Below are positions 52,257-60,520 of a stretch of 64,000 bases of DNA, piece by piece. The stretch lies in contig NZ_JAGEMO020000003.1 in assembly GCF_017921975.2 (NCBI RefSeq), forward strand, positions 186,001-250,000, written 5' to 3'. The notes under the pieces are model-generated. The model did no database searches, was not told the origin of the DNA, and worked only from the letters and a program-made list of their open reading frames with translations. The translations under genes were made by a program, and so were the position numbers. Source of the DNA: Hymenobacter terricola (GTDB lineage Bacteria > Bacteroidota > Bacteroidia > Cytophagales > Hymenobacteraceae). Position 1 is the stretch's first letter. Each line of letters begins with the position of its first letter.

Positions 52257-52793
52257 ATGCAACATGCAACATTTGGCGCCGGCTGCTTCTGGTGCGTCGA
52301 GGCCGTATTTCAGAACCTGAAAGGCGTGGAAAAAGTGGTGTCCGGCTATGCCGGCGGCCGCATTGCCAACCCTACCTACAAGGAAGTGTGCAGCGGCCTC
52401 ACGGGCCACAACGAGGTTATCGACATCACCTTCGACCCGGCCGTTATCAGCTTCAAGGAGCTGCTGGAAATCTTCTGGAAAACCCACGACCCGACCACCC
52501 TCAACCGCCAGGGCAACGACGTGGGCACCCAGTACCGCTCGGCCGTGTACTACCACAACGACGAGCAAAAGCAGCTCGCCGAAGAGTATAAAAAGAAGCT
52601 CAACGACGGCCAGGCTTTCCCCAACCCAGTGGTAACTGAAATCACCGCCGCCCCCACCTTCTACCCCGCCGAGGACTACCACCAGAACTATTTCAACCTG
52701 CACGGCCACGAGCCCTACTGCCAGTTTGTGGCCCGCCCCAAGGTGGATAAGGTGAAAGCGCTGTTTGGCGAGAAGCTGAGACCGCAGATTTAA
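52257..52793 (+). CDS. msrA: Peptide-methionine (S)-S-oxide reductase
   Basis: 178 residues. The active site GAGCFWCVEAVF is at the N-terminus, followed by GVEKVVSGYAGGRIANPTYK, EVIDITFDPAVISFKELLEI, THDPTTLNRQGNDVGTQYRS and YHQNYFNLHG. All are MsrA hallmarks. It reduces methionine-S-sulfoxide using thioredoxin. The last codons and stop (PQI-stop) lie inside the left inverted repeat of the GxxExxY cassette, so the original C-terminus may have been slightly altered by the insertion. Confidence 0.96.
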   Translation: MQHATFGAGCFWCVEAVFQNLKGVEKVVSGYAGGRIANPTYKEVCSGLTGHNEVIDITFDPAVISFKELLEIFWKTHDPTTLNRQGNDVGTQYRSAVYYHNDEQKQLAEEYKKKLNDGQAFPNPVVTEITAAPTFYPAEDYHQNYFNLHGHEPYCQFVARPKVDKVKALFGEKLRPQI

Positions 52794-52830
52794 CGGATTT
52801 TTAACGGATTGAACGGATTTTTTGTGGTTT
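52780..52830. repeat. Left inverted repeat of the GxxExxY cassette
   Basis: Begins GACCGCAGATTTAACGGATT and ends GAACGGATTTTTTGTGGTTT. Its reverse complement closely matches 53300-53348. It includes the last codons of msrA. Confidence 0.85.
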
Positions 52831-52853
52831 AGCGCGGGGGTGTTTCTGCTGAG

Positions 52854-53242
52854 TCAGGGCTTTAGACTTTTGACGAAGCGTTTGAATTCTAGGCTTGACG
52901 AACCGAAGTTAATGAGTCGTCCGACGGGCAATTTGAATGCTTCCAGGTAATTAATGATTTGTACGTGGTGGGAGGTGAGCAAGCAATCCACTGCTTTTAA
53001 TTCAACCAGCACCCGTTTTTCAACGAAAAAGTCGACTCTACGAGAGCCGACTTTTCGTTTTCATAGAAGATGGGCAAATCCACTTCGCGCTCAGCACTGA
53101 TGGCATTTTTATACAGCTCAATTGCTAACGCCCGCTGATAAACTACCTCCGGAAAGCCCCGCCCCAACTTGCGGTGCACGGTCATCGCACAGCCAATAAC
53201 TGCCCGAGTCAATTCAGTATACTCGGCCAAATCAACCGTCAT
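52854..53242 (-). pseudogene. Frameshifted GxxExxY protein gene
   Basis: From ATG 53242: AVIGCAMTVHRKLGRGFPEV, VYQRALAIELYKNAISAERE and VDLPIFYENEK, the start of the GxxExxY family (a PD-(D/E)XK-like fold). The frame then runs off in an A-run. Restoring one A gives VGSRRVDFFVEKRVLVELKA then VDCLLTSHHVQIINYLEAF and a normal end (FKRFVKSLKP-stop at 52854). The complete protein would be about 129 residues. The catalytic-like ELKA motif is in the displaced frame. Either a real frameshift or a sequencing indel. Confidence 0.8.
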
Positions 53243-53299
53243 TCAACGAAGAAAAACAAGCACGGAAGAAAAGCAAGCGGCAAGCGGCGTCCCACGCGG

Positions 53300-53348
53300 A
53301 ACCACAAAAAATCCGTTCAATCCGCTAAAATCCGTTCAATCTGCGGTC
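53300..53348. repeat. Right inverted repeat of the GxxExxY cassette
   Basis: AACCACAAAAAATCCGTTCA ... CTGCGGTC, the inverted counterpart of 52780-52830. It ends at the base before the dapD stop codon. The two repeats bound 569 bp holding one gene. Confidence 0.85.
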
Positions 53349-54173
53349 CTACACCGACACCCCGAAATCCCGCAGCGCGTCATTCAAACTCGTTTTCAAG
53401 TCCGTGCTGGGCTTGCGCTGGCCGATGATGAGGGCGCACGGCACCTGATACTCGCCGGCCGGAAACTGCTTCGGAATAGAGCCGGGAATGACCACCGAGC
53501 GCGGCGGCACGTAGCCGCGGTACTCCTTGGGCTCGGCCCCGGTTACGTCGATAATCTTGGTGCTGCCGGTAATGGTGACGCCCGCGCCAATCACGGCTTC
53601 CTTGCCGATGCGGCAGCCTTCGACGAGGATGCAGCGCGAGCCGATGAAGGCGCCGTCCTCGATGATGACGGGGGCCGCCTGCACGGGCTCCAGCACGCCG
53701 CCGAGGCCCACGCCACCGCTCAGGTGCACGCCTTTGCCCACCTGGGCGCAGCTGCCCACGGTGGCCCAGGTGTCCACCATCGTGCCTTCGCCCACGTAGG
53801 CGCCGATGTTGGTGTAGCTGGGCATGAGGATGACGCCGGGGGCCAGAAACGCGCCGTAGCGGGCCACGGCGGGCGGCACCACGCGCACCTGCTGGCCGGC
53901 GTAGTCGGTTTTGAGCCGCATTTTGTCGTGGTATTCGAAGGGGCCCACTTCCTGGGTGTTCATCTGGCGGATGGGGAAGTAGAGGATAACGGCCTTTTTC
54001 ACCCACTCGTTAATGGTCCATTCGCCGCCGTCTGCGGTGGGCGGGGTGGCCACGCGCAGGCGGCCTTTGTCCAGCTCTTCGATGACGTGCTCGATGGCGG
54101 CTTTGGTGTCGGGGGTTTGGAGCAGGGCGCGGTCGGCCCAGGCGGCTTCAATTTGGGTCTGCAGGTCGGACAT
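53349..54173 (-). CDS. dapD: 2,3,4,5-tetrahydropyridine-2,6-dicarboxylate N-succinyltransferase
   Basis: 274 residues, the length of E. coli DapD. N-terminal IEAAWADRALLQTPDTKAAI and VKKAVILYFPIRQMNTQEVG are followed by a left-handed beta-helix of hexapeptide repeats (GVILMPSYTNIGAYVGEGTM, VDTWATVGSCAQVGKGVHLS). It acts in the succinylase branch of lysine and meso-diaminopimelate synthesis. No other dap gene is in the window. It converges with msrA around the GxxExxY cassette. Confidence 0.96.
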   Translation of the reverse strand: MSDLQTQIEAAWADRALLQTPDTKAAIEHVIEELDKGRLRVATPPTADGGEWTINEWVKKAVILYFPIRQMNTQEVGPFEYHDKMRLKTDYAGQQVRVVPPAVARYGAFLAPGVILMPSYTNIGAYVGEGTMVDTWATVGSCAQVGKGVHLSGGVGLGGVLEPVQAAPVIIEDGAFIGSRCILVEGCRIGKEAVIGAGVTITGSTKIIDVTGAEPKEYRGYVPPRSVVIPGSIPKQFPAGEYQVPCALIIGQRKPSTDLKTSLNDALRDFGVSV

Positions 54174-54437
54174 GATGCGGAATAAGTGCGCAAGCGGGCC
54201 GCCGGAGACTACCGGGGCCGGTTGGCCGGGGCAAAACTACCATCCCGGCCCCGACTTCCGGCTGGCGGCCCGTGCTGTGCGGCGGCGGCCCGGCCGGGTT
54301 CGTTGCCCCTTTGGCACCGGCTGCTTCGGGCGCCCGCGAAACGCTTTTCTCAGTAAGCACAATTATTTATACCGATATTACAAGTGCTCCGTATCACCTG
54401 GATGGGGCCCGCAAATCTTACTTCTATCGTTACAGTC

Positions 54438-55484
54438 ATGAAAGCCAAAATACTGGTGGTAGACGACGAAACCGACCTGGAGCTGCTGATTCGGCAGAAA
54501 TTCCGGCGCAAAATCCGGGAGGGTGCGTACGAGTTTATTTTCGCCGGCAATGGCCAGGAGGCGTTGGAGCACGTGGCGGACGAACCCGATATCGACATCA
54601 TTCTCGCCGACATCCGGATGCCGGTCATGGATGGCCTCACGCTGCTTTCCAAGCTGCACGAACTCAACAAAGTCATCAAAACGGTGATGGTTTCGGCCTA
54701 CGGCGACATGGCCAACATCCGCACGGCCATGAACCGCGGGGCGTTCGACTTCGTGATAAAACCCGTGGATTTCAACGACCTGGAGGTGACCATCAACAAA
54801 ACCATCGACGAAGTGCGGCAGCTGCGCCAAACCTTGCGGGCCATCCAGGAAAATAACATCCTGAAAATGTACGTGAACGAGACGGTGCTCAACTTCATGA
54901 CCCGGCCCGATTTCGAGAACACCCTCATGGCCAGCGAAACCATCGAGGCCACGGTGGTTTTTATCGATATCTGCGGCTTCACGGCCCTGTCGGAGCAGCT
55001 GCCGGCGGGCACGCTGGTGCAGCTGCTCAACACCTACTTCGACCAGATTGTGCAGGAGATTATCACGCAGGGGGGCAGCGTCGACAAGTTTATAGGCGAT
55101 TCGGTGATGGCCGTGTTCCGGGGCGAGTACCACCTGGACCGGGCCCTCGACGCAGCGCTTTCGGTGCGAAGCCTGCTGAAGGCCCCGCCGGCCGGGATGC
55201 TGCAAAATATCAGCTACCATCCGGAGGTTTCCATCGGCATCAATACGGGCGAAATGGTGTCCGGCAACATCGGCTCGGCCTCGCTGAAGCGCCTCGACTT
55301 CACGGTTATCGGCGACGCCGTGAACCTAAGCCAGCGCCTGCAATCCGTGGCCCACGCCAGCCAGATTATCATCAGCGAAGCCACGTACAAGCGCGTGAAG
55401 GAATCCTTCCAATGCCAGCCCGTGGGCGAAGTGAGCCTGAAAAACAAGGCCCGGCCGGTGATGACGTACGAGGTGGTGTCCTAG
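54438..55484 (+). CDS. Response regulator-adenylate/guanylate cyclase
   Basis: 348 residues from ATG 54438. An N-terminal receiver domain (about 1-125) has the acidic pair VDDETD, phospho-acceptor D in ILADIRMPVMDG, T/S and K in VMVSAYGD and IKPVDF. A linker helix leads to a class III cyclase domain (about 175-345): metal-binding FIDICGFTALSEQ and DKFIGDSVMAVFRG, adenine-selecting DFTVIGDAVNLSQRLQ with the transition-state Asn and Arg. The Asp in DFT favours ATP, so the product is probably cAMP. It converges with a cNMP-binding protein gene 65 bp away. No cognate histidine kinase is adjacent. Confidence 0.93.
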   Translation: MKAKILVVDDETDLELLIRQKFRRKIREGAYEFIFAGNGQEALEHVADEPDIDIILADIRMPVMDGLTLLSKLHELNKVIKTVMVSAYGDMANIRTAMNRGAFDFVIKPVDFNDLEVTINKTIDEVRQLRQTLRAIQENNILKMYVNETVLNFMTRPDFENTLMASETIEATVVFIDICGFTALSEQLPAGTLVQLLNTYFDQIVQEIITQGGSVDKFIGDSVMAVFRGEYHLDRALDAALSVRSLLKAPPAGMLQNISYHPEVSIGINTGEMVSGNIGSASLKRLDFTVIGDAVNLSQRLQSVAHASQIIISEATYKRVKESFQCQPVGEVSLKNKARPVMTYEVVS

Positions 55485-55549
55485 CCAGCGGGCTTTTCTA
55501 CGTCTCCCACCGGGGTTGGCGGCGGTTGGCTCGCGCACCAAGGCCCTGC

Positions 55550-57166
55550 CTAATGCGCCGCCTGGGCCATCTCGTTCTGGTGGCGCAGGCGCTGGCACAG
55601 CACCCGCAGGATGCTGTGCAGCACTTCGCTCCGCTCCTCCATCACGTCGTAAAAATCCTCCTGGTCGAGCCGGAAGGCCACCACCGGCCCCTGGGCCACC
55701 GCCGTGGCCGAACGAGGCTCGGCATCGAGCAAGGCCAGCTCGCCAAAAAAGTCGCCCTTGTGAAAGGTGGCCAGCTGCTGCGCCCCGTTGAAAATACCCA
55801 CCTCACCTTCGCAAACGATGAACAGCGAGGTGCCCAGGGTGCCCTTAACGAATATTTCCTGTTCCGGCTCGAAGGAAATTTCTTTCATAATCGGGATGAT
55901 GGTGCCGAGGATGTTTTCGGGCGTTTCGGCGAAGAGAGCGGTGCCTTTCAGCATCCGCACGCGCTCCGGCGCCGAGACGCAGGAAGTTGAAGTTAGCGTA
56001 GACATAAGCAACGGGATTACGGCGGAGTACAGCGTCAGGAATTGGTCGTAGGCGGCAGGGCGCTGCTCGGGCAGCCGTTGCAGCACGGCCACCGCCCCTT
56101 CCCGAATCAGTTGTTGGCCGGTTTGCAGGTGCGGGTACAAATAGGCCACGGTGGCGGGCTGGGGGTGCCACTGCCGCAGGGCCAGGCTGATGGTCCAGGC
56201 AGAGAAGGCGGCCAGTCCCCGGCGCACAACGGTGGTCGCAATGGGCTCCAACGGAACGGGCGAGCCCAGCAAGTCATCGAAGGTTTGCACCTGGTCGCCA
56301 AGGCTGTTGCCATCGAGCAGCGCCTGCAGCCCCCGGTACAGCGGCCGGGGAATCAGCTTATCCAGCAACCCGAGGGCCTCGGCTTGTCGGTGCCCGCCGG
56401 CATGGGCCAACCCGCGCTGGGCTTCCAGGATGATGGGGCGGGCGTACACTTGCAGCAGCAATCCGAACAGGCGCAGCTGGCATTGACGCAGCTCGTATTG
56501 CAGGGCGGTGCACAGCTCGGCAGCAGCCGCCACCATGCCGTGCAGCAGGTGTTGCGCAAACTGAAGCTCTTCTTCAATAAGCCGATGAAAAAGGGGCGCA
56601 TCGGCCGGCACGGTGGCAAAGTGGCTCAGGGCCCGCAACGCGGCGGCGCGTGCCGGCAGGTTGGCCGTCTGGGCTATTTCGACCAACAGCTGCCGGGCCG
56701 CGGCCGTATCCATGCGCACGCAAACCTGCGCCAGGCGCTGCAAGCGGCGGGCGTCGGTTTCCTGAGCCAGGGCTTGCTTGAGCTGGGGCAAGCCGGCCTC
56801 CCCAAGCTCCACCAGGCTATCGACGGCCGCCTCCCGCGAGGCCTTGACGCTCAGCATGGCAATCAGTTGGCCGGTCACGTCAGGCCCGGGCGTGTTGGAG
56901 GTGGGTTCGTCGGCTGTTGGCTCTATTTGCGCTTGGTGTGCGCCTTTGAGCAGAGCGCGTTCCAGAAAGTGCCGCTGAGCCCGGCGTTTCCGATAGACCC
57001 GCAGCAGGAACAGCGCCCCCACTGCCAGCAAGCTCATGCCCAGCCACGGGCCCCACTGCCGAACCGAGGGGGGCACATTCGCGAGCACCAGGGCCGGGCC
57101 GAAGACCAGCTGAATTGTCTTCGGTTTCAAGGGTTGCACTCTCAGAAAACGGCTCCATTTTTCCAT
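55550..57166 (-). CDS. HEAT-repeat protein with cyclic-nucleotide-binding domain
   Basis: 538 residues from ATG 57166; a GTG at 57208 would add 14. One membrane helix near the N-terminus (WGPWLGMSLLAVGALFLLRV), then HEAT-like helical repeats (about 70-370), then a CRP-type domain (about 400-525) with LFIVCEGEVGIFNG, HKGDFFGELALLDAEPRSAT (phosphate-binding cassette with Glu and Arg). The cassette matches cAMP/cGMP-binding sites. The helical part resembles the C-terminal half of ATP:ADP translocase-like HEAT-CNMP proteins. Its neighbour on the other strand is a cyclase, so the two may form a cAMP pathway; this is inferred. Confidence 0.88.
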   Translation of the reverse strand: MEKWSRFLRVQPLKPKTIQLVFGPALVLANVPPSVRQWGPWLGMSLLAVGALFLLRVYRKRRAQRHFLERALLKGAHQAQIEPTADEPTSNTPGPDVTGQLIAMLSVKASREAAVDSLVELGEAGLPQLKQALAQETDARRLQRLAQVCVRMDTAAARQLLVEIAQTANLPARAAALRALSHFATVPADAPLFHRLIEEELQFAQHLLHGMVAAAAELCTALQYELRQCQLRLFGLLLQVYARPIILEAQRGLAHAGGHRQAEALGLLDKLIPRPLYRGLQALLDGNSLGDQVQTFDDLLGSPVPLEPIATTVVRRGLAAFSAWTISLALRQWHPQPATVAYLYPHLQTGQQLIREGAVAVLQRLPEQRPAAYDQFLTLYSAVIPLLMSTLTSTSCVSAPERVRMLKGTALFAETPENILGTIIPIMKEISFEPEQEIFVKGTLGTSLFIVCEGEVGIFNGAQQLATFHKGDFFGELALLDAEPRSATAVAQGPVVAFRLDQEDFYDVMEERSEVLHSILRVLCQRLRHQNEMAQAAH

Positions 57167-57233
57167 GAGAATCCATTTAGTTAAGCCCACCCGCCGCTGG
57201 AAAGCCACAATTAGCTTGCCGAACGCGGCGGCC

Positions 57234-58148
57234 TTAATGCAACGCGCGCTTCTTTACTAAGCCGCCTTTCATGTCGCTGATGCTTTGCATAAAGACGAAC
57301 GCCTGGGGGTCGATTTTATGAATTTCGTCGGTCAGATTGACCACCTCCAGGCGGGTAATAATCGTGAACACCGCCTCCACTTTCAGGTGCTGGTGGCCGT
57401 GCGAGCCGTACCCCTGGGTACATTCGTAGACGGTAGCCCCGCGGTGCAGCTTATCGGTAATCAGCTGCCGGATTTCGGTGCTGTGGAAGGAGATGACGGT
57501 CAGGCCCGTGTATTCTTCAATGCCCACGATGATAAAATCCACCGTTTTAGCCGCCGACAAGTACGCCAGGATGGAATACAGCGCCGTTTCTATTGACAGC
57601 AGCCACGCCGCCACGCCGAAAATCACAATATTGATAATCAATACGATGTCGCCGATGGAGGCCGGCAGCCTGCGGCTCAGGTACACGGCCAGAATTTCGG
57701 TGCCGTCGAGCACGCCCCCGCCGCGCATGGCCAGGCCCACCCCAGCGCCCAGGAAAAACCCGCCAAACACGGCAATCAACAGCTTATCCTGCGTGAGCGG
57801 CGGAAACGACACCACCAGCAAGGCCCCGGCCAGCGCCAGAATGGTGAGCAGGGTCTTTATCGCGAATTTCCGCCCCAGGTGGTAGTAGCCCAGCACAATG
57901 AAGGGCACGTTGATGACTAGAATCAGAAGCGACAACGACACCCCGGTTAACCGGCTGGCCATGAGGGCAATACCGGTTACGCCGCCGTCAATGAACCCAT
58001 TGGGCAACAGGAAGCCTTTCAGCCCCAGCGCGGCCGAAAAAACGCCAATCAGCAGCAGAAGGCTGTGAACTACGCCCTGCCGCAACCACCGCAGCGGAAG
58101 AACCTGGGGCAAGCTGTCAGCCCGAGTGGTAAATGTATTTGCATCCAT
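57234..58148 (-). CDS. YitT-family membrane protein (DUF161/DUF2179)
   Basis: 304 residues. Five or six membrane helices (for example VVHSLLLLIGVFSAALGLKG, LLTILALAGALLVVSF) with GGVTGIALMASRLTG and RGGGVLDGTEILAVYLSRR, followed by a C-terminal soluble DUF2179 domain (about 225-300, TEIRQLITDKLHRGATVYEC). This is the YitT layout. Family members are uncharacterised membrane proteins. Upstream (58149-58372) is an AT-rich leader plus a small hairpin near 58232-58255. Confidence 0.92.
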   Translation of the reverse strand: MDANTFTTRADSLPQVLPLRWLRQGVVHSLLLLIGVFSAALGLKGFLLPNGFIDGGVTGIALMASRLTGVSLSLLILVINVPFIVLGYYHLGRKFAIKTLLTILALAGALLVVSFPPLTQDKLLIAVFGGFFLGAGVGLAMRGGGVLDGTEILAVYLSRRLPASIGDIVLIINIVIFGVAAWLLSIETALYSILAYLSAAKTVDFIIVGIEEYTGLTVISFHSTEIRQLITDKLHRGATVYECTQGYGSHGHQHLKVEAVFTIITRLEVVNLTDEIHKIDPQAFVFMQSISDMKGGLVKKRALH

Positions 58149-58372
58149 ATTGCAATTTAAATTAACTACTTATTTTTTGCATTCTCTGCATAGCGCCTTT
58201 TTTTCATGCGCTGGCTGAGCAAGACAAGGCCCGTGGCCTCAAGCGTAGGCCACGCGGCAAGCCGCTGCAAAGTCATTCCCGCTTGCCCACCCAATGGCTC
58301 GGCCAAAGGCGCGCACGGCCAGTCAGGCCCTGCTTTGCATGGGTACCTGGCAAACAAAGCCCGTTATGCAGG

Positions 58373-59026
58373 TTATTTTGCGTCGGTAGTCAGTGACGGG
58401 GCCGGTGCTGGAGTCGGGGGGATATTTTGCAGCCGCACCAGGGCCTGCTCGCCAATGCGAAACGGTGCCCGGAGTGTCAAGGCGATTTCCACCGGAAAGT
58501 TGTCCTCCGGAACAGCAGGCACGACGCTAACGACGCCGGTCACCACCCGGGTCGGGCGGTCGGCCACCCACACGCTCACCGAATCGCCCACCCCAATGCT
58601 GCCCCACCGCTGCCGGGGCAGCTTGATAGTTACCACCAGGTGGTGAAGCCGGGAAATGGTGGTGATGCGGGTGGCGGGGCTTATCTCCTGCCCTTCGCTC
58701 ACCAGCCGAGGGCCCAAAAAGCCGTCGTGAGGGGCCAGCACATAGTTTCGGGTGTATAATTTCACCAGCAGCTGGCCTCGGTGCACGTACTCACTTTCTG
58801 CGAAGAAAAGTTGCCGGATGCGCCCGGAAATCCGGGCCGGCACCGGCTCTTCGCCCCCGGCCCCCACCACGCCCGCCGCCAAAATCTCCGTTGAGTCGGG
58901 AGCCGCGGCCGTCACGGCCACCGCCGAACCGGGTCTCTCCTTAGTAGGCATGGCGCACCGCACGCACCCAAGTGCCAGCAAGCCAACCGCAGTGCCCACC
59001 ACGAGTATTTTTTGCTTCGGTTTCAT
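58373..59026 (-). CDS. Orphan HlyD-like adaptor lipoprotein
   Basis: 217 residues from ATG 59026. A lipobox LLALGC near residue 20 makes it a lipoprotein. The core has VPARISGRIRQLFFAESEYV then HRGQLLVKLYTRNYVLAPHD GFLG-type lipoyl/barrel segments, and the beta-barrel domain VTIKLPRQRWGSIGVGDSVS. This resembles RND/ABC periplasmic adaptors, but the coiled-coil hairpin is missing and no transporter gene is adjacent. A partial or specialised adaptor is likely. Confidence 0.72.
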   Translation of the reverse strand: MKPKQKILVVGTAVGLLALGCVRCAMPTKERPGSAVAVTAAAPDSTEILAAGVVGAGGEEPVPARISGRIRQLFFAESEYVHRGQLLVKLYTRNYVLAPHDGFLGPRLVSEGQEISPATRITTISRLHHLVVTIKLPRQRWGSIGVGDSVSVWVADRPTRVVTGVVSVVPAVPEDNFPVEIALTLRAPFRIGEQALVRLQNIPPTPAPAPSLTTDAK

Positions 59027-59233
59027 GTCGTCATTTCGGTTGAGGTCCGTCGGCGGGCCATTGCTGAGGCTTGGGATTGCTCCGGCCGGTTGAGGGAACG
59101 TGCGGCGGCGCGTTCGCGCGAGGGTGCCATCCACCAGGAAAGATACGGACTGTTTTGCTCTTGATAAACCCGTTAGCCTTCCTTTGAAAAAGCTGGCGGT
59201 TCGAATACGCTCAAAATCTAGCATCTTTGGCCC

Positions 59234-60409
59234 GTGCTTGGTTCTGAAAATTCTCCGTTGGTGGTGCTGCTGGCGTCGGTATTGAAGCCGATTGATGACA
59301 CCCGAATGTATGGGAAATTTGCCGCAACGCTGCTCGGCCGCCCGCATACGCAAATACACGTGGCCGGACGCGGGCCAGCCGGCTCGCCCCCCCCTGGTAA
59401 AACGGGCCGGCTGCACCAGCACCGCATTTTCGACGGGCCGCGCCTGAGCCTGGGCCGGCTGGCCGCCCAGTGGCGCTACTGGCGCCTGCTGTGCCAGTTG
59501 TCGCCCGCGATGGTCGTTGTGCACGCCCCGGAACTGCTGCCCCTCACCCTGCTGTGGCAAAGGCTGGGCCGGGAGCGGAAATTTCTTTACGACATCCGCG
59601 AAAACTACGCCCTGAACATCTCGACCCAGCGCGTTTACCGGGGATTGGCGCGCCGCTTGTTGGCCGCTGGCCTGCGCTGGGTCGAAACCCGGGCCGCCTG
59701 CCGGGCGGCCGGCCTCATCCTGGCCGAGGCCAGCTACGCCGACGAACTACCGTTTCTGTCAACCCTGCCCGCCCCCCCCGTCGTCATTCTGGAAAATAAG
59801 TACCAGCCGGCTCCGGAAGAGGCACTGCCCGCCAAACCACGGGAGTTACCGCCGTTTGCTGAGCCCCTGCGGCTGCTGTATTCGGGCACTATTTCGGAGC
59901 TGAATGGCGTGTGGGAGGCCATTGCCTTCGCCGAGCAACTGCGCGTGGCGTGGCCCGGCGGGGTGCTGCTCACCGTTGTGGGCTTTTGCCAGCAGCCGGC
60001 GCTACTGCGGCAGCTCCAGGAAAAAGTGGCCCAACGTGCTCAGTGGCTGACGCTGCTTGGGGGCAGTGAGCTGGTGCCCCACGCCCGCATCGTGGCCGAA
60101 ATTACCCGCAGCCATCTGGGCCTGCTGCCTTATCGGCCCCACCCCAGCACGGAACACTGCCGGCCCACCAAGCTGTTTGAGTACCTGGCCCACGGGCTGC
60201 CCATCATCTCCTCGCTCAATCCACTGTGGGAAGCCCTGCTGCACCAATATGACGCTGGACAACCGCTCAATTTTGCGCAGCCAGTCAATGGCCCGGCGCT
60301 GGTGGCCCAGCTGCGGCGCAGCATTTTCTATCCTGCCGGCGTCCCTACCGACGTCCTATGGGCGAGCGAAGGCAAAAAATTGTGGCTTTTGCTGGATTCT
60401 GCGATTTAA
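59234..60409 (+). CDS. GT4-type glycosyltransferase
   Basis: 391 residues from GTG 59234. The C-terminal half has LRLLYSGTISELNGVWEAIA, WLTLLGGSELVPHARIVAEI and GLLPYRPHPSTEHCRPTKLF followed by EYLAHGLPIISS, the nucleotide-sugar binding motif of GT-B enzymes, with the E-x(7)-E spacing typical of GT4. The N-terminal half is Rossmann-like without a signal peptide. It would transfer a sugar from a nucleotide donor, possibly for envelope glycans; the acceptor is unknown. An ATCTTTGG sequence upstream resembles a -7 box. Confidence 0.88.
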   Translation: MLGSENSPLVVLLASVLKPIDDTRMYGKFAATLLGRPHTQIHVAGRGPAGSPPPGKTGRLHQHRIFDGPRLSLGRLAAQWRYWRLLCQLSPAMVVVHAPELLPLTLLWQRLGRERKFLYDIRENYALNISTQRVYRGLARRLLAAGLRWVETRAACRAAGLILAEASYADELPFLSTLPAPPVVILENKYQPAPEEALPAKPRELPPFAEPLRLLYSGTISELNGVWEAIAFAEQLRVAWPGGVLLTVVGFCQQPALLRQLQEKVAQRAQWLTLLGGSELVPHARIVAEITRSHLGLLPYRPHPSTEHCRPTKLFEYLAHGLPIISSLNPLWEALLHQYDAGQPLNFAQPVNGPALVAQLRRSIFYPAGVPTDVLWASEGKKLWLLLDSAI

Positions 60410-60520
60410 CCTGCCACCTTTGCGCCCCTTTTGCGTCAGCTGTGGGGCTTGGCAATTCGCCCGGCACCGTGCTTTTGCTTCATTCTCTCACTTAGAATTC
60501 CCACTCTATTTTCCGTCCTC

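Noticed and set aside
51950..52591. Plus-strand frame through the 42-bp repeats into msrA
   Set aside because: It consists of translated repeats and then runs out of frame through msrA.
58166..58357. Small minus-strand protein upstream of YitT
   Set aside because: No motif, contains a hairpin sequence, and no sign of a start region.
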